NCBI GenBank assembly: GCA_029067085.1
Contig: JAIEFE010000013.1
Coordinates: 1-64,000 of the forward strand
Direction of reading: 5' to 3'
Source: Lachnospiraceae bacterium
GTDB taxonomy: Bacteria; Bacillota; Clostridia; Lachnospirales; Lachnospiraceae
DNA: 64,000 nucleotides
Shown here: positions 19,150 through 28,792 of the stretch, piece after piece
How the letters are laid out: the number at the start of each line of letters is the position of its first letter
Numbering within the stretch: the first letter of the stretch is position 1
Translations under genes and position numbers: made by a program
Notes under the pieces: model-generated
What the model was told of the DNA's origin: nothing
Databases searched by the model: none
The model's input: only the letters and a program-made list of their open reading frames with translations

Positions 19150-19670
19150 ATTATTCAGAAATAAAGAAATACGATATAGCAGACGGACCCGGCGTGCGCG
19201 TGACCCTCTTTGTCAGCGGCTGTACTCATCATTGTGAGGGCTGTTTTAATCCCGAGACCTGGGATTTTCAGAACGGAGAGCCATTTACGGAGACAGTGGC
19301 AGACGAGATACTCAGAGCACTTTCACCGGACTATATCGCGGGGCTTACGCTGCTTGGCGGAGAACCCTTAGAATACGCAAACTGGACGGCGCTTCTTCCC
19401 TTTTTGAAAGAGGTGAAGGCGCGCTATCCGCATAAGGACATCTGGTGCTATACCGGATATCTCTTTGACAGGGACATTCTGGATGCTTTCTGCGAAAAGT
19501 GGGAGGACATGAAGGAGTTCCTGTCTTATTTGGATGTTATTGTAGACGGGGAATTTATACAGGCGAAAAAAAACATCAGTCTGCGCTTTCGGGGCTCGGA
19601 GAATCAGCGGATCATTGCCGTGCAGGAGTCTCTGCGACAGGGGAAGATCGTGCTGTGGGAGGAACAATAA
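19146..19670 (+). CDS. nrdG: Anaerobic ribonucleotide reductase activating protein
   Basis: Radical-SAM enzyme that generates the glycyl radical on NrdD. The 174-aa length is normal. The 4Fe-4S ligand motif is CTHHCEGC (CxxxCxxC, about residues 26-33), preceded by DGPGVRVTLFVSG and followed by NPETWDF; LTLLGGEPLE is the SAM-binding GGE motif. The start overlaps the nrdD stop in ATGA. Confidence 0.96.
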   Translation: MNYSEIKKYDIADGPGVRVTLFVSGCTHHCEGCFNPETWDFQNGEPFTETVADEILRALSPDYIAGLTLLGGEPLEYANWTALLPFLKEVKARYPHKDIWCYTGYLFDRDILDAFCEKWEDMKEFLSYLDVIVDGEFIQAKKNISLRFRGSENQRIIAVQESLRQGKIVLWEEQ

Positions 19671-19690
19671 GGAAAGAAAGAGGATAAAAT

Positions 19691-21256
19691 ATGTTCCATT
19701 TCGGATTTTCATATGTGGGACTTATCTACTTGTTGATGCTGTTTATACCGAATATGATCTGGACAAGACACCAGCCAAAAGGGTATGAGCAATACGCTCA
19801 AAAGGAAAGCAAAGTCTTGCAGGGGTTTGAAAGAATCGGTGAGATACTCGTATCTTGTTTTGGGTTGGTGTTTTCCGATTACAATATAAGGCTTGATTCT
19901 TTATGGTCTATCTGGCTGTTGCTCTCATTTATACTTATGCTGCTGTATGAAGTGTATTGGGTGCGATATTTCAAAAGTGAAAAGAATATGTCTGATTTTT
20001 ACAAGAGTATCTGTGGAATACCGGTAGCGGGAGCAACCCTTCCTGTTTGTGCCTTCTTTTTATTAGGAATCTATGGAAGCAATGCTTTTTTGCTGTTGGC
20101 GGTCATCATACTTGGCATTGGACACATCGGCATTCATTTACAGCACAGAAACCAAATAATACAAAAACACAAAAGCTGGCTGCCCATTCGGATCATGAAA
20201 TGGAGCGGAGGAATATTCGGGATTCTTCTCATTTATGTCAGTGTTTTTATTATAGGAGGCAGAAATCTCAATTATTTCAAGCATTATGAGATGATCGCGC
20301 AAGGTGTAGATGAGGGAACTTATGTGACTTTGGGCGGTCAGGAACAGTATGTGCTGATACGTGGAATGGACAGTGAAAATCCTGTTATGATCTATCTTCA
20401 TGGCGGTCCGTCGTCTCCCGACACCTATGTAACTTATGGGTTTACGGATCATCTTATCAATGACTACACGGTTGTTGCCTGGGATCAAAGGGGCTGCGGG
20501 AGAACTTATTTTCACAATATGAGAAACGATTCTGAAAATGCAACGGCAAGTTTTGAGCAGGCAAAGACCGATTTAGATGAACTGGTAGATTATGCAAGGG
20601 AGCGCTTTGGAAAAGAGAAGGTTATCATTCTCGGACATTCCTATGGAACAATCCTCGGAAGCAGGTATGCGCTGGAACACCCGGATAAAGTCTCTGCCTA
20701 CATAGGAGCCGCGTAGGTGGTTTCGCTTGAGAAAACGGACATCTACAGTTATGAAGATGCGCTTCAAAAGGCGACCGCGGCAGGAGATGATACGTCAGAA
20801 CTGATCAGTGCATTTGAGTCCTTTAAGGCCAGTGGTGATCTGATCGATATGATGCGGCTTCGGTCGTTGACATCCAAGTATCATCCTGCCGATGTTTCGG
20901 ATAAAGCGACTTGGATGGCTGTCATGTCTCCCTATTTTGGGATAGATGATCTGAGATGGTTTTTCAGGCAATTAGGGGATATGAATGCATATTTTGCATT
21001 AAACAGACAGTTGTTTGATGCTGCCTTTGCTTTTGATGCTTATGCTGACGGGTTAGTGTATGAAATGCCCGTTTATTTGATTTCGGGTACATGTGACTGG
21101 GTGTGCCCTGTTGATTCAGTTAGAGAATATGCAGAAGATTTATCGGCGCCGGACGTATGTTTGGAGCTCATTGAAGGCTGCGGACATAATGTGCAGTATT
21201 CCCTGTCGGAAGAATTTGCCGAAAGCGTAAGAAATGTGCTGAATAACCAGCGGTAA
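19691..21256 (+). pseudogene. Membrane-anchored alpha/beta hydrolase gene interrupted by an amber codon
   Basis: One continuous reading frame broken only by TAG at 20714-20716. Residues 1-210 contain six or so membrane segments. The following half carries HGGPSSPDTY, DQRGCGRT and the nucleophile elbow GHSYGTILG of a proline-iminopeptidase-like hydrolase. After the TAG the same frame continues with GTCDWVCP (acid) and GCGHNVQY (catalytic His), so the catalytic triad spans the stop. CAG to TAG is a single change that would restore the frame. A downstream GTG at 20717 could restart translation but has no ribosome site. Most likely a recent pseudogene; amber suppression or a sequencing error are alternatives. 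A GAGGATAAAAT ribosome site precedes the ATG. This starts an AT-rich stretch. Confidence 0.8.
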
Positions 21257-21445
21257 TTTGTATTTGGTTTTACTTAACATTTGATTGTACATGAGAATAA
21301 TGGTATGATGGTAAAGAAATTTCAGAGAGAAAGGGGCATTGTATATGAGAAGATATGTTATGTCTGCATAGCACTGGCTATTGCAAGAAATTAAAATTGT
21401 TATAGCCATTGCTATTCCTAAAAAATTAAAATTTAGGAGGCAGAC

Positions 21446-21715
21446 ATGGGCTATATAAGAGCAGAAGAAATTCTGCCCATTGAGGTAATAGAACTGATAC
21501 AGCAGTATGTTGACGGAGAAAATATTTATATCCCGCGCAAGTCGGCACATAGACAGGCATGGGGCGCTGGTACACAAATAAAGCAGGAACTTTTGATGCG
21601 TAACCGGCAAATCTACAAGGATTATCTTTCCGGAAGCAAGGCTTCGGAATTGGCCTGTAAATATTATCTGTCAGAGAAGAGCATACAGCGTATCCTGAGA
21701 AAAATGGGTGAGTAA
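21446..21715 (+). CDS. Small CD3324-type HTH protein
   Basis: An 89-aa basic protein, MGYIRAEEILPIEVIELIQQYVDGENIYIPRK..., of the type annotated as CD3324 family (Mor-activator-like) in clostridia. The first half predicts helices; the second half has a helix-turn-helix-like YLSGSKASELACKYYLSEKSIQRILRKMG. A DNA-binding role is inferred; no target is known. A strong TTAGGAGG site lies 6-7 bp before the ATG. The 190-bp gap upstream holds two near-repeats of GCTATTSCWARAAATTAAAAT and no gene. Confidence 0.7.
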   Translation: MGYIRAEEILPIEVIELIQQYVDGENIYIPRKSAHRQAWGAGTQIKQELLMRNRQIYKDYLSGSKASELACKYYLSEKSIQRILRKMGE

Positions 21716-21862
21716 TGATATGAGCTGATACTTTGTATCGGCTCATATTCTTTTATAAAAATGTATGAGGTAGAATGCAGTTTTAAAACATGCTATCCTA
21801 GCCAAAGAAAACATCAGTTGATATAAACTCGCTTTTCGTAAATGGAAGGAGAAATTCAGGAT

Positions 21863-22390
21863 ATGTTTTTAGAGACGAAAAGACTGATCATAAGAAGTAT
21901 ACAAACATCTGACGAAAAGGCATTTATTGCGATGGCATCTGACGGTAGTTTAACAGAAATTTATGGTGATTGCAGTGAGTGTGATCAATGGATGGGCGAC
22001 TTTATAAGGGAGGCAATTCAGTTAGAAACAGAAGATAATCCATATCATGAATATCTGGCCTTTGCTATAGAGGATAAAACAAGTCATCTGGTAATCGGTT
22101 CTGTAGGAAGTTCCTATTATGAGGATTTCAGGGAAGTCGGCGTTACCTATTTCATTGGTACAGACTATCGGGGAAATGGATATGCTGCGGAAGCACTGCA
22201 ATGTTTGGTAGACTATCTGTTTGCAAAATATAATCTGAAAAAACTTGTTGCGACACCTAATGTTCATAATATTGCTTCCTGCAAAACGCTGGAAAGGGCA
22301 GATTTCTCTCTGGTTGAAACGAAACCGTATCAGGATTTATATGATGAGAGAGAAGAAATGAGACATATCTATGAACGGATAAAGAATTGA
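21863..22390 (+). CDS. GNAT acetyltransferase, RimJ/RimL-like
   Basis: A 175-aa acetyl-CoA-dependent N-acetyltransferase. It begins with the typical LETKRLIIRS strand and has acetyl-CoA-binding motif A, YFIGTDYRGNGYAAEALQ (R/Q-x-x-G-x-A type), followed by LVATPNVHNIASCKTLERADF. The substrate is unknown; relatives modify ribosomal proteins, small molecules or antibiotics. ATG 21863 is preferred over 21842 because GGAAGGAGA falls 10 bp upstream of it and the family N-terminus begins there. Confidence 0.85.
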   Translation: MFLETKRLIIRSIQTSDEKAFIAMASDGSLTEIYGDCSECDQWMGDFIREAIQLETEDNPYHEYLAFAIEDKTSHLVIGSVGSSYYEDFREVGVTYFIGTDYRGNGYAAEALQCLVDYLFAKYNLKKLVATPNVHNIASCKTLERADFSLVETKPYQDLYDEREEMRHIYERIKN

Positions 22391-22449
22391 ATTGCTGATT
22401 CTTGTTACTTATAAGAAAAGAGATTATAAAATCATGGGAGGAAAACAGT

Positions 22450-23154
22450 ATGGAATCAACGGAACAATATTTACAGGGATTAATAAAATGGCTTCAGGAT
22501 ACGTCGGATTCTCCGTTGGAGGAAATGTCTGACTTTTTCGCAAAACGTTTGGATGATTATGAGGTGCACATGTCGATTTGGGAGCAGTCTTATCAGATGT
22601 TTGCGGAAGTCTTACCATCCAAATGTCAAAAAATATTAGACTTAGGGTGTGGAACCGGTTTGGAATTGGATCAAATCTGGAAGAAAAATCCGGACATAGA
22701 AGTAACCGGTGTTGATCTATGTCAGAGTATGCTGGATAAACTGCTGGAAAAGCATCCTGACAAACATCTCACCATAGTATGTCAGGATTATTTCAAATAC
22801 GATTTTGGCTGCGACAAGTGGGACGCTGTTATTTCTTTTGAGAGCCTGCATCATTTCCTGCCGGAGCGAAAAAAGGACTTGTATGAGAAGATTTATAATG
22901 GTCTGAAAAATGGCGGCATGTTCATTTTGGGAGATTACATTGCCTGTTGTGATGAGGAAGAAGAACTTTTGCGCAGTGAGTGCCTAAAGCGGAGAAAGCA
23001 GTTTGCAATACCGGATGATCGTTTTGTTCATTTTGACATTCCGATGACCTTGGAGCATGAAAGAGAACTGTTGCAAAACGCAGGGTTTGTGATCAAAAAA
23101 GTTTTGGATAATCCTGACGGTGCAACCATTATAGCAGCTGGAAAAGGAGACTGA
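22450..23154 (+). CDS. Class I SAM-dependent methyltransferase
   Basis: A 234-aa cytoplasmic protein with the Rossmann methyltransferase core. Motif I is ILDLGCGTGLELDQIW, then EVTGVDLCQSMLDKL (acidic loop binding the ribose), an ISFESLHHFLPE motif IV region and a GGMFILGDY strand. The acceptor is unknown. ATG 22450 has GGGAGGAAAA upstream; the longer frame from 22402 has no site. It is followed 3 bp later by a second methyltransferase gene. Confidence 0.85.
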   Translation: MESTEQYLQGLIKWLQDTSDSPLEEMSDFFAKRLDDYEVHMSIWEQSYQMFAEVLPSKCQKILDLGCGTGLELDQIWKKNPDIEVTGVDLCQSMLDKLLEKHPDKHLTIVCQDYFKYDFGCDKWDAVISFESLHHFLPERKKDLYEKIYNGLKNGGMFILGDYIACCDEEEELLRSECLKRRKQFAIPDDRFVHFDIPMTLEHERELLQNAGFVIKKVLDNPDGATIIAAGKGD

Positions 23155-23157
23155 TTT

Positions 23158-24087
23158 ATGGACTATAGCAGAAAAATATCGGAACGATTGTGGAATATGC
23201 CGGATAAAGGCGAACTTGAAAGTCACCGTGAGGAAACCTTTATGGATGACATTATTCAAAAAAGCCATATTGAAAAGGAATTGCTCTCTCATTTGGACGG
23301 GATAAAAACGGTGTTTGACGGTGGCGCAGGATGCGGCAGATTTTCCATTCTTCTTGCAAAACACGGTTGCGAAGTCACACATTTTGACATTTCGCAGCCT
23401 ATGATAGATAAGGCAAAGGAATTGGCAAAAAAGGAGGGGGTTCTTGACAGAATAACCTTTGTGAATGGAGCATTGGAGGATTTGAGCGATTTCATAGATA
23501 AATCGTTTGATATGGTTATTTCTTTTGATGCACCGATTTCCTATACCTATCCCAATCAGGAAAAAGTGATCAGCGAACTCATACGCATATGCCGCAAACG
23601 GATTATGATAAGTGTATCAAGTCGTTTAGGGTATCTTCCGTACTTGGCGAATCCGATACAAAAAAATCAATTTATACTAGATGAAAAAAGCGATGATCCT
23701 TTTGTTAAATGGAGCATCGGTAATAAGGCAAACGCAATCGAAGCTTTTCATTTCAGTAAAGATGCTGTTATGAAGTTGTGGAAGGAAGGCCTTATGGGAG
23801 GTGAGGACGAAATTGCCGAGTATGAAAACGGAGGTGTACCGTGGTGTATCACATACACCTTTATGCCGGATGAATTGAAAGACATATTAAAACGTCATGG
23901 CGTAAAAAACATCCAATTGGCAGGTCCCGGTGCCTATGCGAGAACGCTTCCAAATGAATTGCTTGTAAAGATTATGAAGGATTCAAAGCAGCGTTCCGAT
24001 TTTTTGGATTTTTGCCACGATTATGATTCTAATCCGTTTGTATGCGGTATGGGGAAAGATAATCTGTTTGCCCGGGGCGAACTTTAA
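23158..24087 (+). CDS. Class I SAM-dependent methyltransferase
   Basis: A 309-aa protein with motif I VFDGGAGCGRFSILLAKHG, the acidic VTHFDISQPMIDKA loop, and MVISFDAPISYTYPNQ in the motif IV position. It is not a close copy of its upstream neighbour, but the 3-bp gap and AAAAGGAGA site imply one transcript. The C-terminal 120 residues are extra to the core and may bind the substrate, which is unknown. Confidence 0.85.
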   Translation: MDYSRKISERLWNMPDKGELESHREETFMDDIIQKSHIEKELLSHLDGIKTVFDGGAGCGRFSILLAKHGCEVTHFDISQPMIDKAKELAKKEGVLDRITFVNGALEDLSDFIDKSFDMVISFDAPISYTYPNQEKVISELIRICRKRIMISVSSRLGYLPYLANPIQKNQFILDEKSDDPFVKWSIGNKANAIEAFHFSKDAVMKLWKEGLMGGEDEIAEYENGGVPWCITYTFMPDELKDILKRHGVKNIQLAGPGAYARTLPNELLVKIMKDSKQRSDFLDFCHDYDSNPFVCGMGKDNLFARGEL

Positions 24088-24093
24088 TCCTAA

Positions 24094-24315
24094 TACTGCG
24101 TAAAGCTGCATGAAACGGAAGAATACAGTGAGTCCGAGGAGCAGATCATAGTGGTGATCCATAATCCATTTCAGCTGAAAATCCGTCCGGAAAAACAAAT
24201 TGCTGAGGTATTAGGATTTTCCAGGAATCAGGTTAAAAGTTTGTTGGAGCAGGGGAAAATACAATGGAAGGCGCAGCTGCCGCAATCTATTTCTTTTTGT
24301 ATTAATACTGAATAA
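24094..24315 (+). pseudogene. Coding remnant, possibly the 3' end of a DUF1062-type gene
   Basis: 73 open codons without a usable start follow the methyltransferase gene. They read ...SEEQIIVVIHNPFQLKIRPEKQIAEVLGF..., then a helix-turn-helix or S4-like LGFSRNQVKSLLEQGKI. Codon usage looks real and the frame ends at TAA 24313, just before a terminator. The upstream half is missing, so it is best read as a decayed 3' fragment. The DUF1062 link is from memory of its C-terminus and is tentative. Confidence 0.4.
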
Positions 24316-24325
24316 AATTACTCTA

Positions 24326-24359
24326 AAAATGACTATGTGGTAATGCGTAGTCATTTTTT
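24326..24359 (+). terminator. Terminator after the gene remnant
   Basis: AAAATGACTA (24326-24335) pairs with TAGTCATTTT (24348-24357), with a T run at the end. It closes the methyltransferase transcript. Confidence 0.8.
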
Positions 24360-24414
24360 ATGCGGAGATATTCATTACGTGATATAATATATGAAAAATT
24401 TATGGAGACAGAAT

Positions 24415-25002
24415 ATGATACCTACAAGAGCAGAAGCGGAAAGATTATTATCGGAGGCCGAATCGTGCAATCCGGGACCTTGGGGAAATCACAGCCGAAT
24501 TGCAGCGCACTGCGGTGAAAAAATAACGGAAGCATGTGACGGGATGGATTCCGAGAAAGCATACATCTTTGGATTGCTTCATGATATCGGGAGAAAATTT
24601 GGCGTTAGCCATTTGAAGCACGTGTCGGACGGCTATACCTATATGATGTCCCTGGGATATGATGAAGTGGCAAAAATCTGCATGACACATTCTTTTAACA
24701 CGCAATCCGTAAAAGATTATATCGGGAATTTCGACGTCACAGAGGAAGAATTGAAACTGATCAACGCAGTATTGGATCAAGTGATCTTTGATGATTATGA
24801 CAGACTGATTCAGTTGTGCGACGCTTTAGCCGGCAGTGAGAGAGTATTGGATATCGAGGAACGTATGGGCGACGTCAAGAGAAGATACGGCGCATATCCA
24901 CAGGAAAAATGGGACACCAACATTAGGCTGAAAGAATATTTTGAACAGAAAGCCGGAAGGGACATTTATGCTATCGTAGAAAAAGAAACTTACAAAAGCT
25001 GA
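24415..25002 (+). CDS. HD-domain phosphohydrolase-like protein
   Basis: A 195-aa cytoplasmic protein with HD-type metal ligands: NHSRIAAHCGEKI (first His), GLLHDIGRK (the HD pair) and MTHSF (a later His). HD proteins hydrolyse nucleotides or phosphoesters; the exact substrate is unknown. ATG 24415 is chosen because GGAGA lies 7 bp upstream. A TATAAT at 24383-24388 probably marks its promoter. Confidence 0.75.
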   Translation: MIPTRAEAERLLSEAESCNPGPWGNHSRIAAHCGEKITEACDGMDSEKAYIFGLLHDIGRKFGVSHLKHVSDGYTYMMSLGYDEVAKICMTHSFNTQSVKDYIGNFDVTEEELKLINAVLDQVIFDDYDRLIQLCDALAGSERVLDIEERMGDVKRRYGAYPQEKWDTNIRLKEYFEQKAGRDIYAIVEKETYKS

Positions 25003-25010
25003 TTAATATA

Positions 25011-25703
25011 TTATATACATTTTTGGAAAAATAGCATTTCCAGTTGTTTAAAATCCTGCGGATTACGAAATTGCAAAATATTTCTTTGACTATCAATAAA
25101 AATAACGTCATCACAAAAATTCGAAACAAGGTCAAGGTTATGAGTTGAAAACAGCACAAGATTTCCGGCATTTCGGTATTCAATCAGTATTTGCTTTAAC
25201 GCAGCGGTACTTTCCGCATCAAGACCGTTAAAAGGTTCATCTAAAATTAAGTTTCCAGCGCCGGAAAGTAATGCTGCCATTAAATAGATTTTTTGTTTCA
25301 TACCCAAAGAATAATTTCCAATATTTTCATCAAGTGACTGCCCTAGGCGAAAGGCACACGTTAGTTTTTCAAATTCTTCAGCAGTTATTTTTGAAGTTTG
25401 ATGATACAGTTTCGCTACAAATTCCAGATATTCCCTGCCTGTTAAATTCAAAAACATATCCTTATTATCCGGGACATAGAAAAAATGAAATTTGGCTTCA
25501 AATTTTCGATTATCAATGTTATCAATTTCTATCATTCCGGTATCCATGCAGTCTGGTTGTGTGATCGCATTAAGTAATGTGGATTTTCCGATGCCATTGA
25601 TGCCTGCCAATCCGTAAATGTGATAGTTTTCCAGTGAGCAGAATACATTTTCAAATATAATGCTGTCGTTATACTTCTTTGATAATTCATTCACCTGTAT
25701 CAT
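25011..25703 (-). CDS. ABC transporter ATP-binding protein (export type)
   Basis: A 230-aa ATPase subunit: Walker A GINGIGKST (about 35-43), signature YSLGMKQK, Walker B LILDEPFNGLD and a switch His in FSTHNLD. The variant SLGM in place of the usual SGGQ signature is common in ABC-2 export systems. It overlaps the permease gene by 4 bp and ends the four-gene - strand operon regulator, DUF1648, permease, ATPase. A ribosome site AAGGAG precedes it. The exported substrate is unknown; peptide or bacteriocin immunity is plausible. Confidence 0.9.
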   Translation of the reverse strand: MIQVNELSKKYNDSIIFENVFCSLENYHIYGLAGINGIGKSTLLNAITQPDCMDTGMIEIDNIDNRKFEAKFHFFYVPDNKDMFLNLTGREYLEFVAKLYHQTSKITAEEFEKLTCAFRLGQSLDENIGNYSLGMKQKIYLMAALLSGAGNLILDEPFNGLDAESTAALKQILIEYRNAGNLVLFSTHNLDLVSNFCDDVIFIDSQRNILQFRNPQDFKQLEMLFFQKCI

Positions 25704-27112
25704 AAAAAAGCTCCTTTACAGAATAGCCAATAATACAATTCCAAACTGACTACAAATACATTTATAGCAATCAACGAAGGAAGCAGCGGAGCAGATACAA
25801 TATGATTATTTGCAAGATAAAAACATCCTATCGTGATTGCTGCCGCCGCAATCAAAACAATTACCTTGCTTATATTCCCATGCAGCAGTTCATTTGTACT
25901 ATTGACTGTCCGTGGCATTCTAAAATCTAAAAAAACACCAAGCCAGGAACAAGCATAATTCATAGAAGTTCCATACGCAAAAAGCAACCAGAAATCTAAT
26001 GCAGGAATATCTTTCATCACTATAATTCCTAATCCTAATAGGAATACCATGATTTCACCGTGCAAAAATCCCTGTAAGGTTTTCCATAAGAACATTCGTC
26101 TGGGAGAAATAGGAAGAATGGCATAAAATTTTCTGTTGGAATCACTGGAATAAGCTGTACTGGAAATCGTGTTTGTTCCACAACAGGATACCAATAAGAA
26201 TATCTCTAGTGCATATTTCTCATCAAGTGCGATCTGCCCAAAATTCTTAACCAGTAAGCGGCATAAAACGATAACGGTTATTACATTTTTGAAATTTGAA
26301 AAGAAGATCAATTCTTTATTTTGTAATACACGTTTCCATTCAATCAAAAAATAGGGGTGCTCTATCCGGATAATTGGATCATGCTTTCTAGGCACTTGTT
26401 TATGGAAACTCTGAATATTTAAATATCCTTTGACATACCAATGTTTAAAAACTATGGTCATAGCAATTCCCAATAAGACAGCAAGTGACGTTACAAATAG
26501 AAAAAAATATATAGAGACTGTTTTTTCATTTAACCATTGTAAAAAATCAGGCCGGCTCAATCCTAAAGCGATCATATTTCCAATAAATAAAGCCAATAGA
26601 AGGAAAGAAATGTACTGGAAAACCACAAAAGCATATCCAACAATCTGCCTGGCAAATACTCTGCTGATAATGACAGCGAAAAGTATGATCGCAAAATCCA
26701 TGGCGCAGACTACTACCATGCAGGTTAATATATTTTTCATGGCAGACAGCCAGTTATTATCCCTAAAAAGAAATTGTGGATATGTCATTGCCATACAGAT
26801 TTCAAACTGCAAAATAATCATTCGCACTAACAGAGTGCATAAAATGAGTTTCGTAGGAACAGGATAGCATAGAATATCCTTAATACAACGATTGGTGCAA
26901 AACTGGTCAGGCAAGTAATATATCGCTAAAAAAGTACTACTTACTACTGATATAAATGAAACGATCAACTTGTAGCAGGCTGCCGCTTCTGGGAAAAAAC
27001 GAGTCAGTATATACCAGAGAAAATATCCTGCATAAATCCCTATAATAGCACTGGATGCTTTTACGACAAAAGAATTTTTGCTTCTCAACAAAATTTTATA
27101 TATCATGTTCAC
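25700..27112 (-). CDS. ABC-2-like membrane permease
   Basis: A 470-aa polytopic membrane protein with about twelve hydrophobic segments, separated by a soluble middle stretch with an IRIEHPYFLIEWKR motif. It overlaps the ATPase gene and is its likely membrane partner. No recognisable family signature beyond topology. The ribosome site is weak, so coupling to the upstream gene is likely. Confidence 0.75.
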   Translation of the reverse strand: MNMIYKILLRSKNSFVVKASSAIIGIYAGYFLWYILTRFFPEAAACYKLIVSFISVVSSTFLAIYYLPDQFCTNRCIKDILCYPVPTKLILCTLLVRMIILQFEICMAMTYPQFLFRDNNWLSAMKNILTCMVVVCAMDFAIILFAVIISRVFARQIVGYAFVVFQYISFLLLALFIGNMIALGLSRPDFLQWLNEKTVSIYFFLFVTSLAVLLGIAMTIVFKHWYVKGYLNIQSFHKQVPRKHDPIIRIEHPYFLIEWKRVLQNKELIFFSNFKNVITVIVLCRLLVKNFGQIALDEKYALEIFLLVSCCGTNTISSTAYSSDSNRKFYAILPISPRRMFLWKTLQGFLHGEIMVFLLGLGIIVMKDIPALDFWLLFAYGTSMNYACSWLGVFLDFRMPRTVNSTNELLHGNISKVIVLIAAAAITIGCFYLANNHIVSAPLLPSLIAINVFVVSLELYYWLFCKGAFL

Positions 27113-27122
27113 ACCAAACTTA

Positions 27123-27449
27123 TTATATAAAGCTAATATAGAGAGCTATCATTACCATCAAAAGTACGGCAAAAATAATACTGTTTATCTTTGACAATCG
27201 GTTTTGCTTTATAAAAGAAATGTTAATGATCAAGGCAATGATCGGAAAGAGCCAAACTCCTAACGCAGAAGGAATCGGATATTCGATTGCTCCATTATGA
27301 AGTATCGGTATTTGTTCCGGCAAAAAGAAAAGCATAATACCCGAAACCAAGAACATGAAAAGAATAATTCCAAAATTTACGCATGCCAGTTTTGCATTAT
27401 TTTGGGTAAAATTTTCACCAAGGATATTTTTCATAAATTTACGGATCAT
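27123..27449 (-). CDS. DUF1648-like small membrane protein
   Basis: A 108-aa protein with three hydrophobic segments. The loop after the first has FLPEQIPILHNGAIEYPIPS, close to the LPxxIPxHxxxxG pattern of DUF1648, a module also found in SdpI immunity-type proteins. Its place between a regulator and an ABC permease in one operon suggests a role in sensing or immunity. AAGGAG sits 8 bp upstream of the ATG. Confidence 0.65.
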   Translation of the reverse strand: MIRKFMKNILGENFTQNNAKLACVNFGIILFMFLVSGIMLFFLPEQIPILHNGAIEYPIPSALGVWLFPIIALIINISFIKQNRLSKINSIIFAVLLMVMIALYISFI

Positions 27450-27465
27450 AATAGAATTCTCCTTG

Positions 27466-28587
27466 TCATACTCGGTTTGTTGTAATTGTTTTTAATTTCC
27501 GAATCATATTTTGAAAACGTGAATTATTTTGAAGCGGAAGAAAAATCTTACTGTTTTCTATTGATTTTAAGATGTTTTCCCGAATTGTATCAGAATCTCG
27601 TGGAAGAACATCACCAAGCGCAAGTGTATTCTCTAACCAATGATCCACTAAATCAAAAAACTTATCGCCATGTAAATGTAACGGATATATATTGCTGGTT
27701 GCTAAAAATGTATATTGCTCCAGTGTATCAAGTGCTTTTTCTGTATCCCCCAGCTTCATATATCCCTGTGAAGCTGTAAGATAAAAACTTAAAAGGATGC
27801 TCGGATGTAATTTTTCAAGTTGGAACGTGTCTGCTATATGGATCGCTTTCTGATATGTTTCATGGAAACGTTCTTTATCATCGAGACAAAGTCCCAGATA
27901 AATTGAAAACAAATTCATCATCACGATCATGTGATAATAAACCGCTATTTGCAGAATACTCTTTGCTTCTTTAGATTTTCCAAGCTGCTGATATGCAGAA
28001 GCCAGTAATGGTTCTGGCGCCGTCATGGAAAAATCCGGCTGCCCCAATAAATCCAGCACATCGTTTGGACGATTAAGTGATAACATACATAAGGCTTCCA
28101 TATTCAATGCCTGCTTTGCCAGATCAATATCATCAGTTCCCGCTTTGACACGTTCAAACAGTTCCTTGGCGTCCTCATATATTATTTTGACCTTTTCCTT
28201 TTCCCCGGCCATCATTCCATAATTGACATACAAACTGCCAATCTGATATAAAAGCGGAAAACAGGAAAAATATTTTTTAGTAATCTGACGGCAATGTTCA
28301 AGTACCTGTTCTATCGGTTGTGAAATAAATTCCTTAGACAGCTGGCTATAAATCTTCCGTATTTCCTCCCGTGTCATTTGAGGTTCATATCCCATCAATT
28401 TATCAATACTGATATTAAAATAGTCAGCAAGCTTAGGAAGCAACGTTATATCCGGATAGGTGGTACCCGTTTCCCACTTTGATACAGCAGCTTTTGAAAC
28501 ACCCATATAAGCAGCTAAATCATCTTGTGTAATTCCCAGGCGGCGGCGGTTTTTGATTAAAACATGACCAAGATTTATTTCTTTCAT
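27466..28587 (-). CDS. XRE-family regulator with a TPR-like C-terminal domain
   Basis: A 373-aa regulator. Residues 7-65 form a Cro/C1-type helix-turn-helix (KNRRRLGITQDDLAAYMGV SKAAVSKWE). The remainder is all helical with TPR-like repeats, as in regulators that bind small peptides. It heads the - strand ABC operon and likely controls it. Ribosome site GGGAGGT. A promoter is visible at 28608-28636. Confidence 0.85.
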   Translation of the reverse strand: MKEINLGHVLIKNRRRLGITQDDLAAYMGVSKAAVSKWETGTTYPDITLLPKLADYFNISIDKLMGYEPQMTREEIRKIYSQLSKEFISQPIEQVLEHCRQITKKYFSCFPLLYQIGSLYVNYGMMAGEKEKVKIIYEDAKELFERVKAGTDDIDLAKQALNMEALCMLSLNRPNDVLDLLGQPDFSMTAPEPLLASAYQQLGKSKEAKSILQIAVYYHMIVMMNLFSIYLGLCLDDKERFHETYQKAIHIADTFQLEKLHPSILLSFYLTASQGYMKLGDTEKALDTLEQYTFLATSNIYPLHLHGDKFFDLVDHWLENTLALGDVLPRDSDTIRENILKSIENSKIFLPLQNNSRFQNMIRKLKTITTNRV

Positions 28588-28607
28588 CTGTTTTACCTCC
28601 CATCAAC

Positions 28608-28636
28608 ATTATAAAAAATCGTAAATCAGAAAACAA
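28608..28636 (-). promoter_or_regulatory. Promoter of the XRE-ABC operon
   Basis: Reading the - strand, TTGTTT (28636-28631), a 17-bp spacer and TATAAT (28613-28608), about 20 bp before the regulator's start codon. The rest of the 205-bp divergent gap holds no gene. Confidence 0.65.
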
Positions 28637-28792
28637 TGGAGTAGAATTTAATTTGGGCTTGAAAGTTAACCAAGAGGAAACTTTTGCGTACGCAGCATTT
28701 TTGCAGATATTTTTAGTTTCTGCTTCTTTACCGTATATACGCATTGTGTTAGGATTTATATGTTGATCTGGCTATGAAAAGAGGGAATGAGG

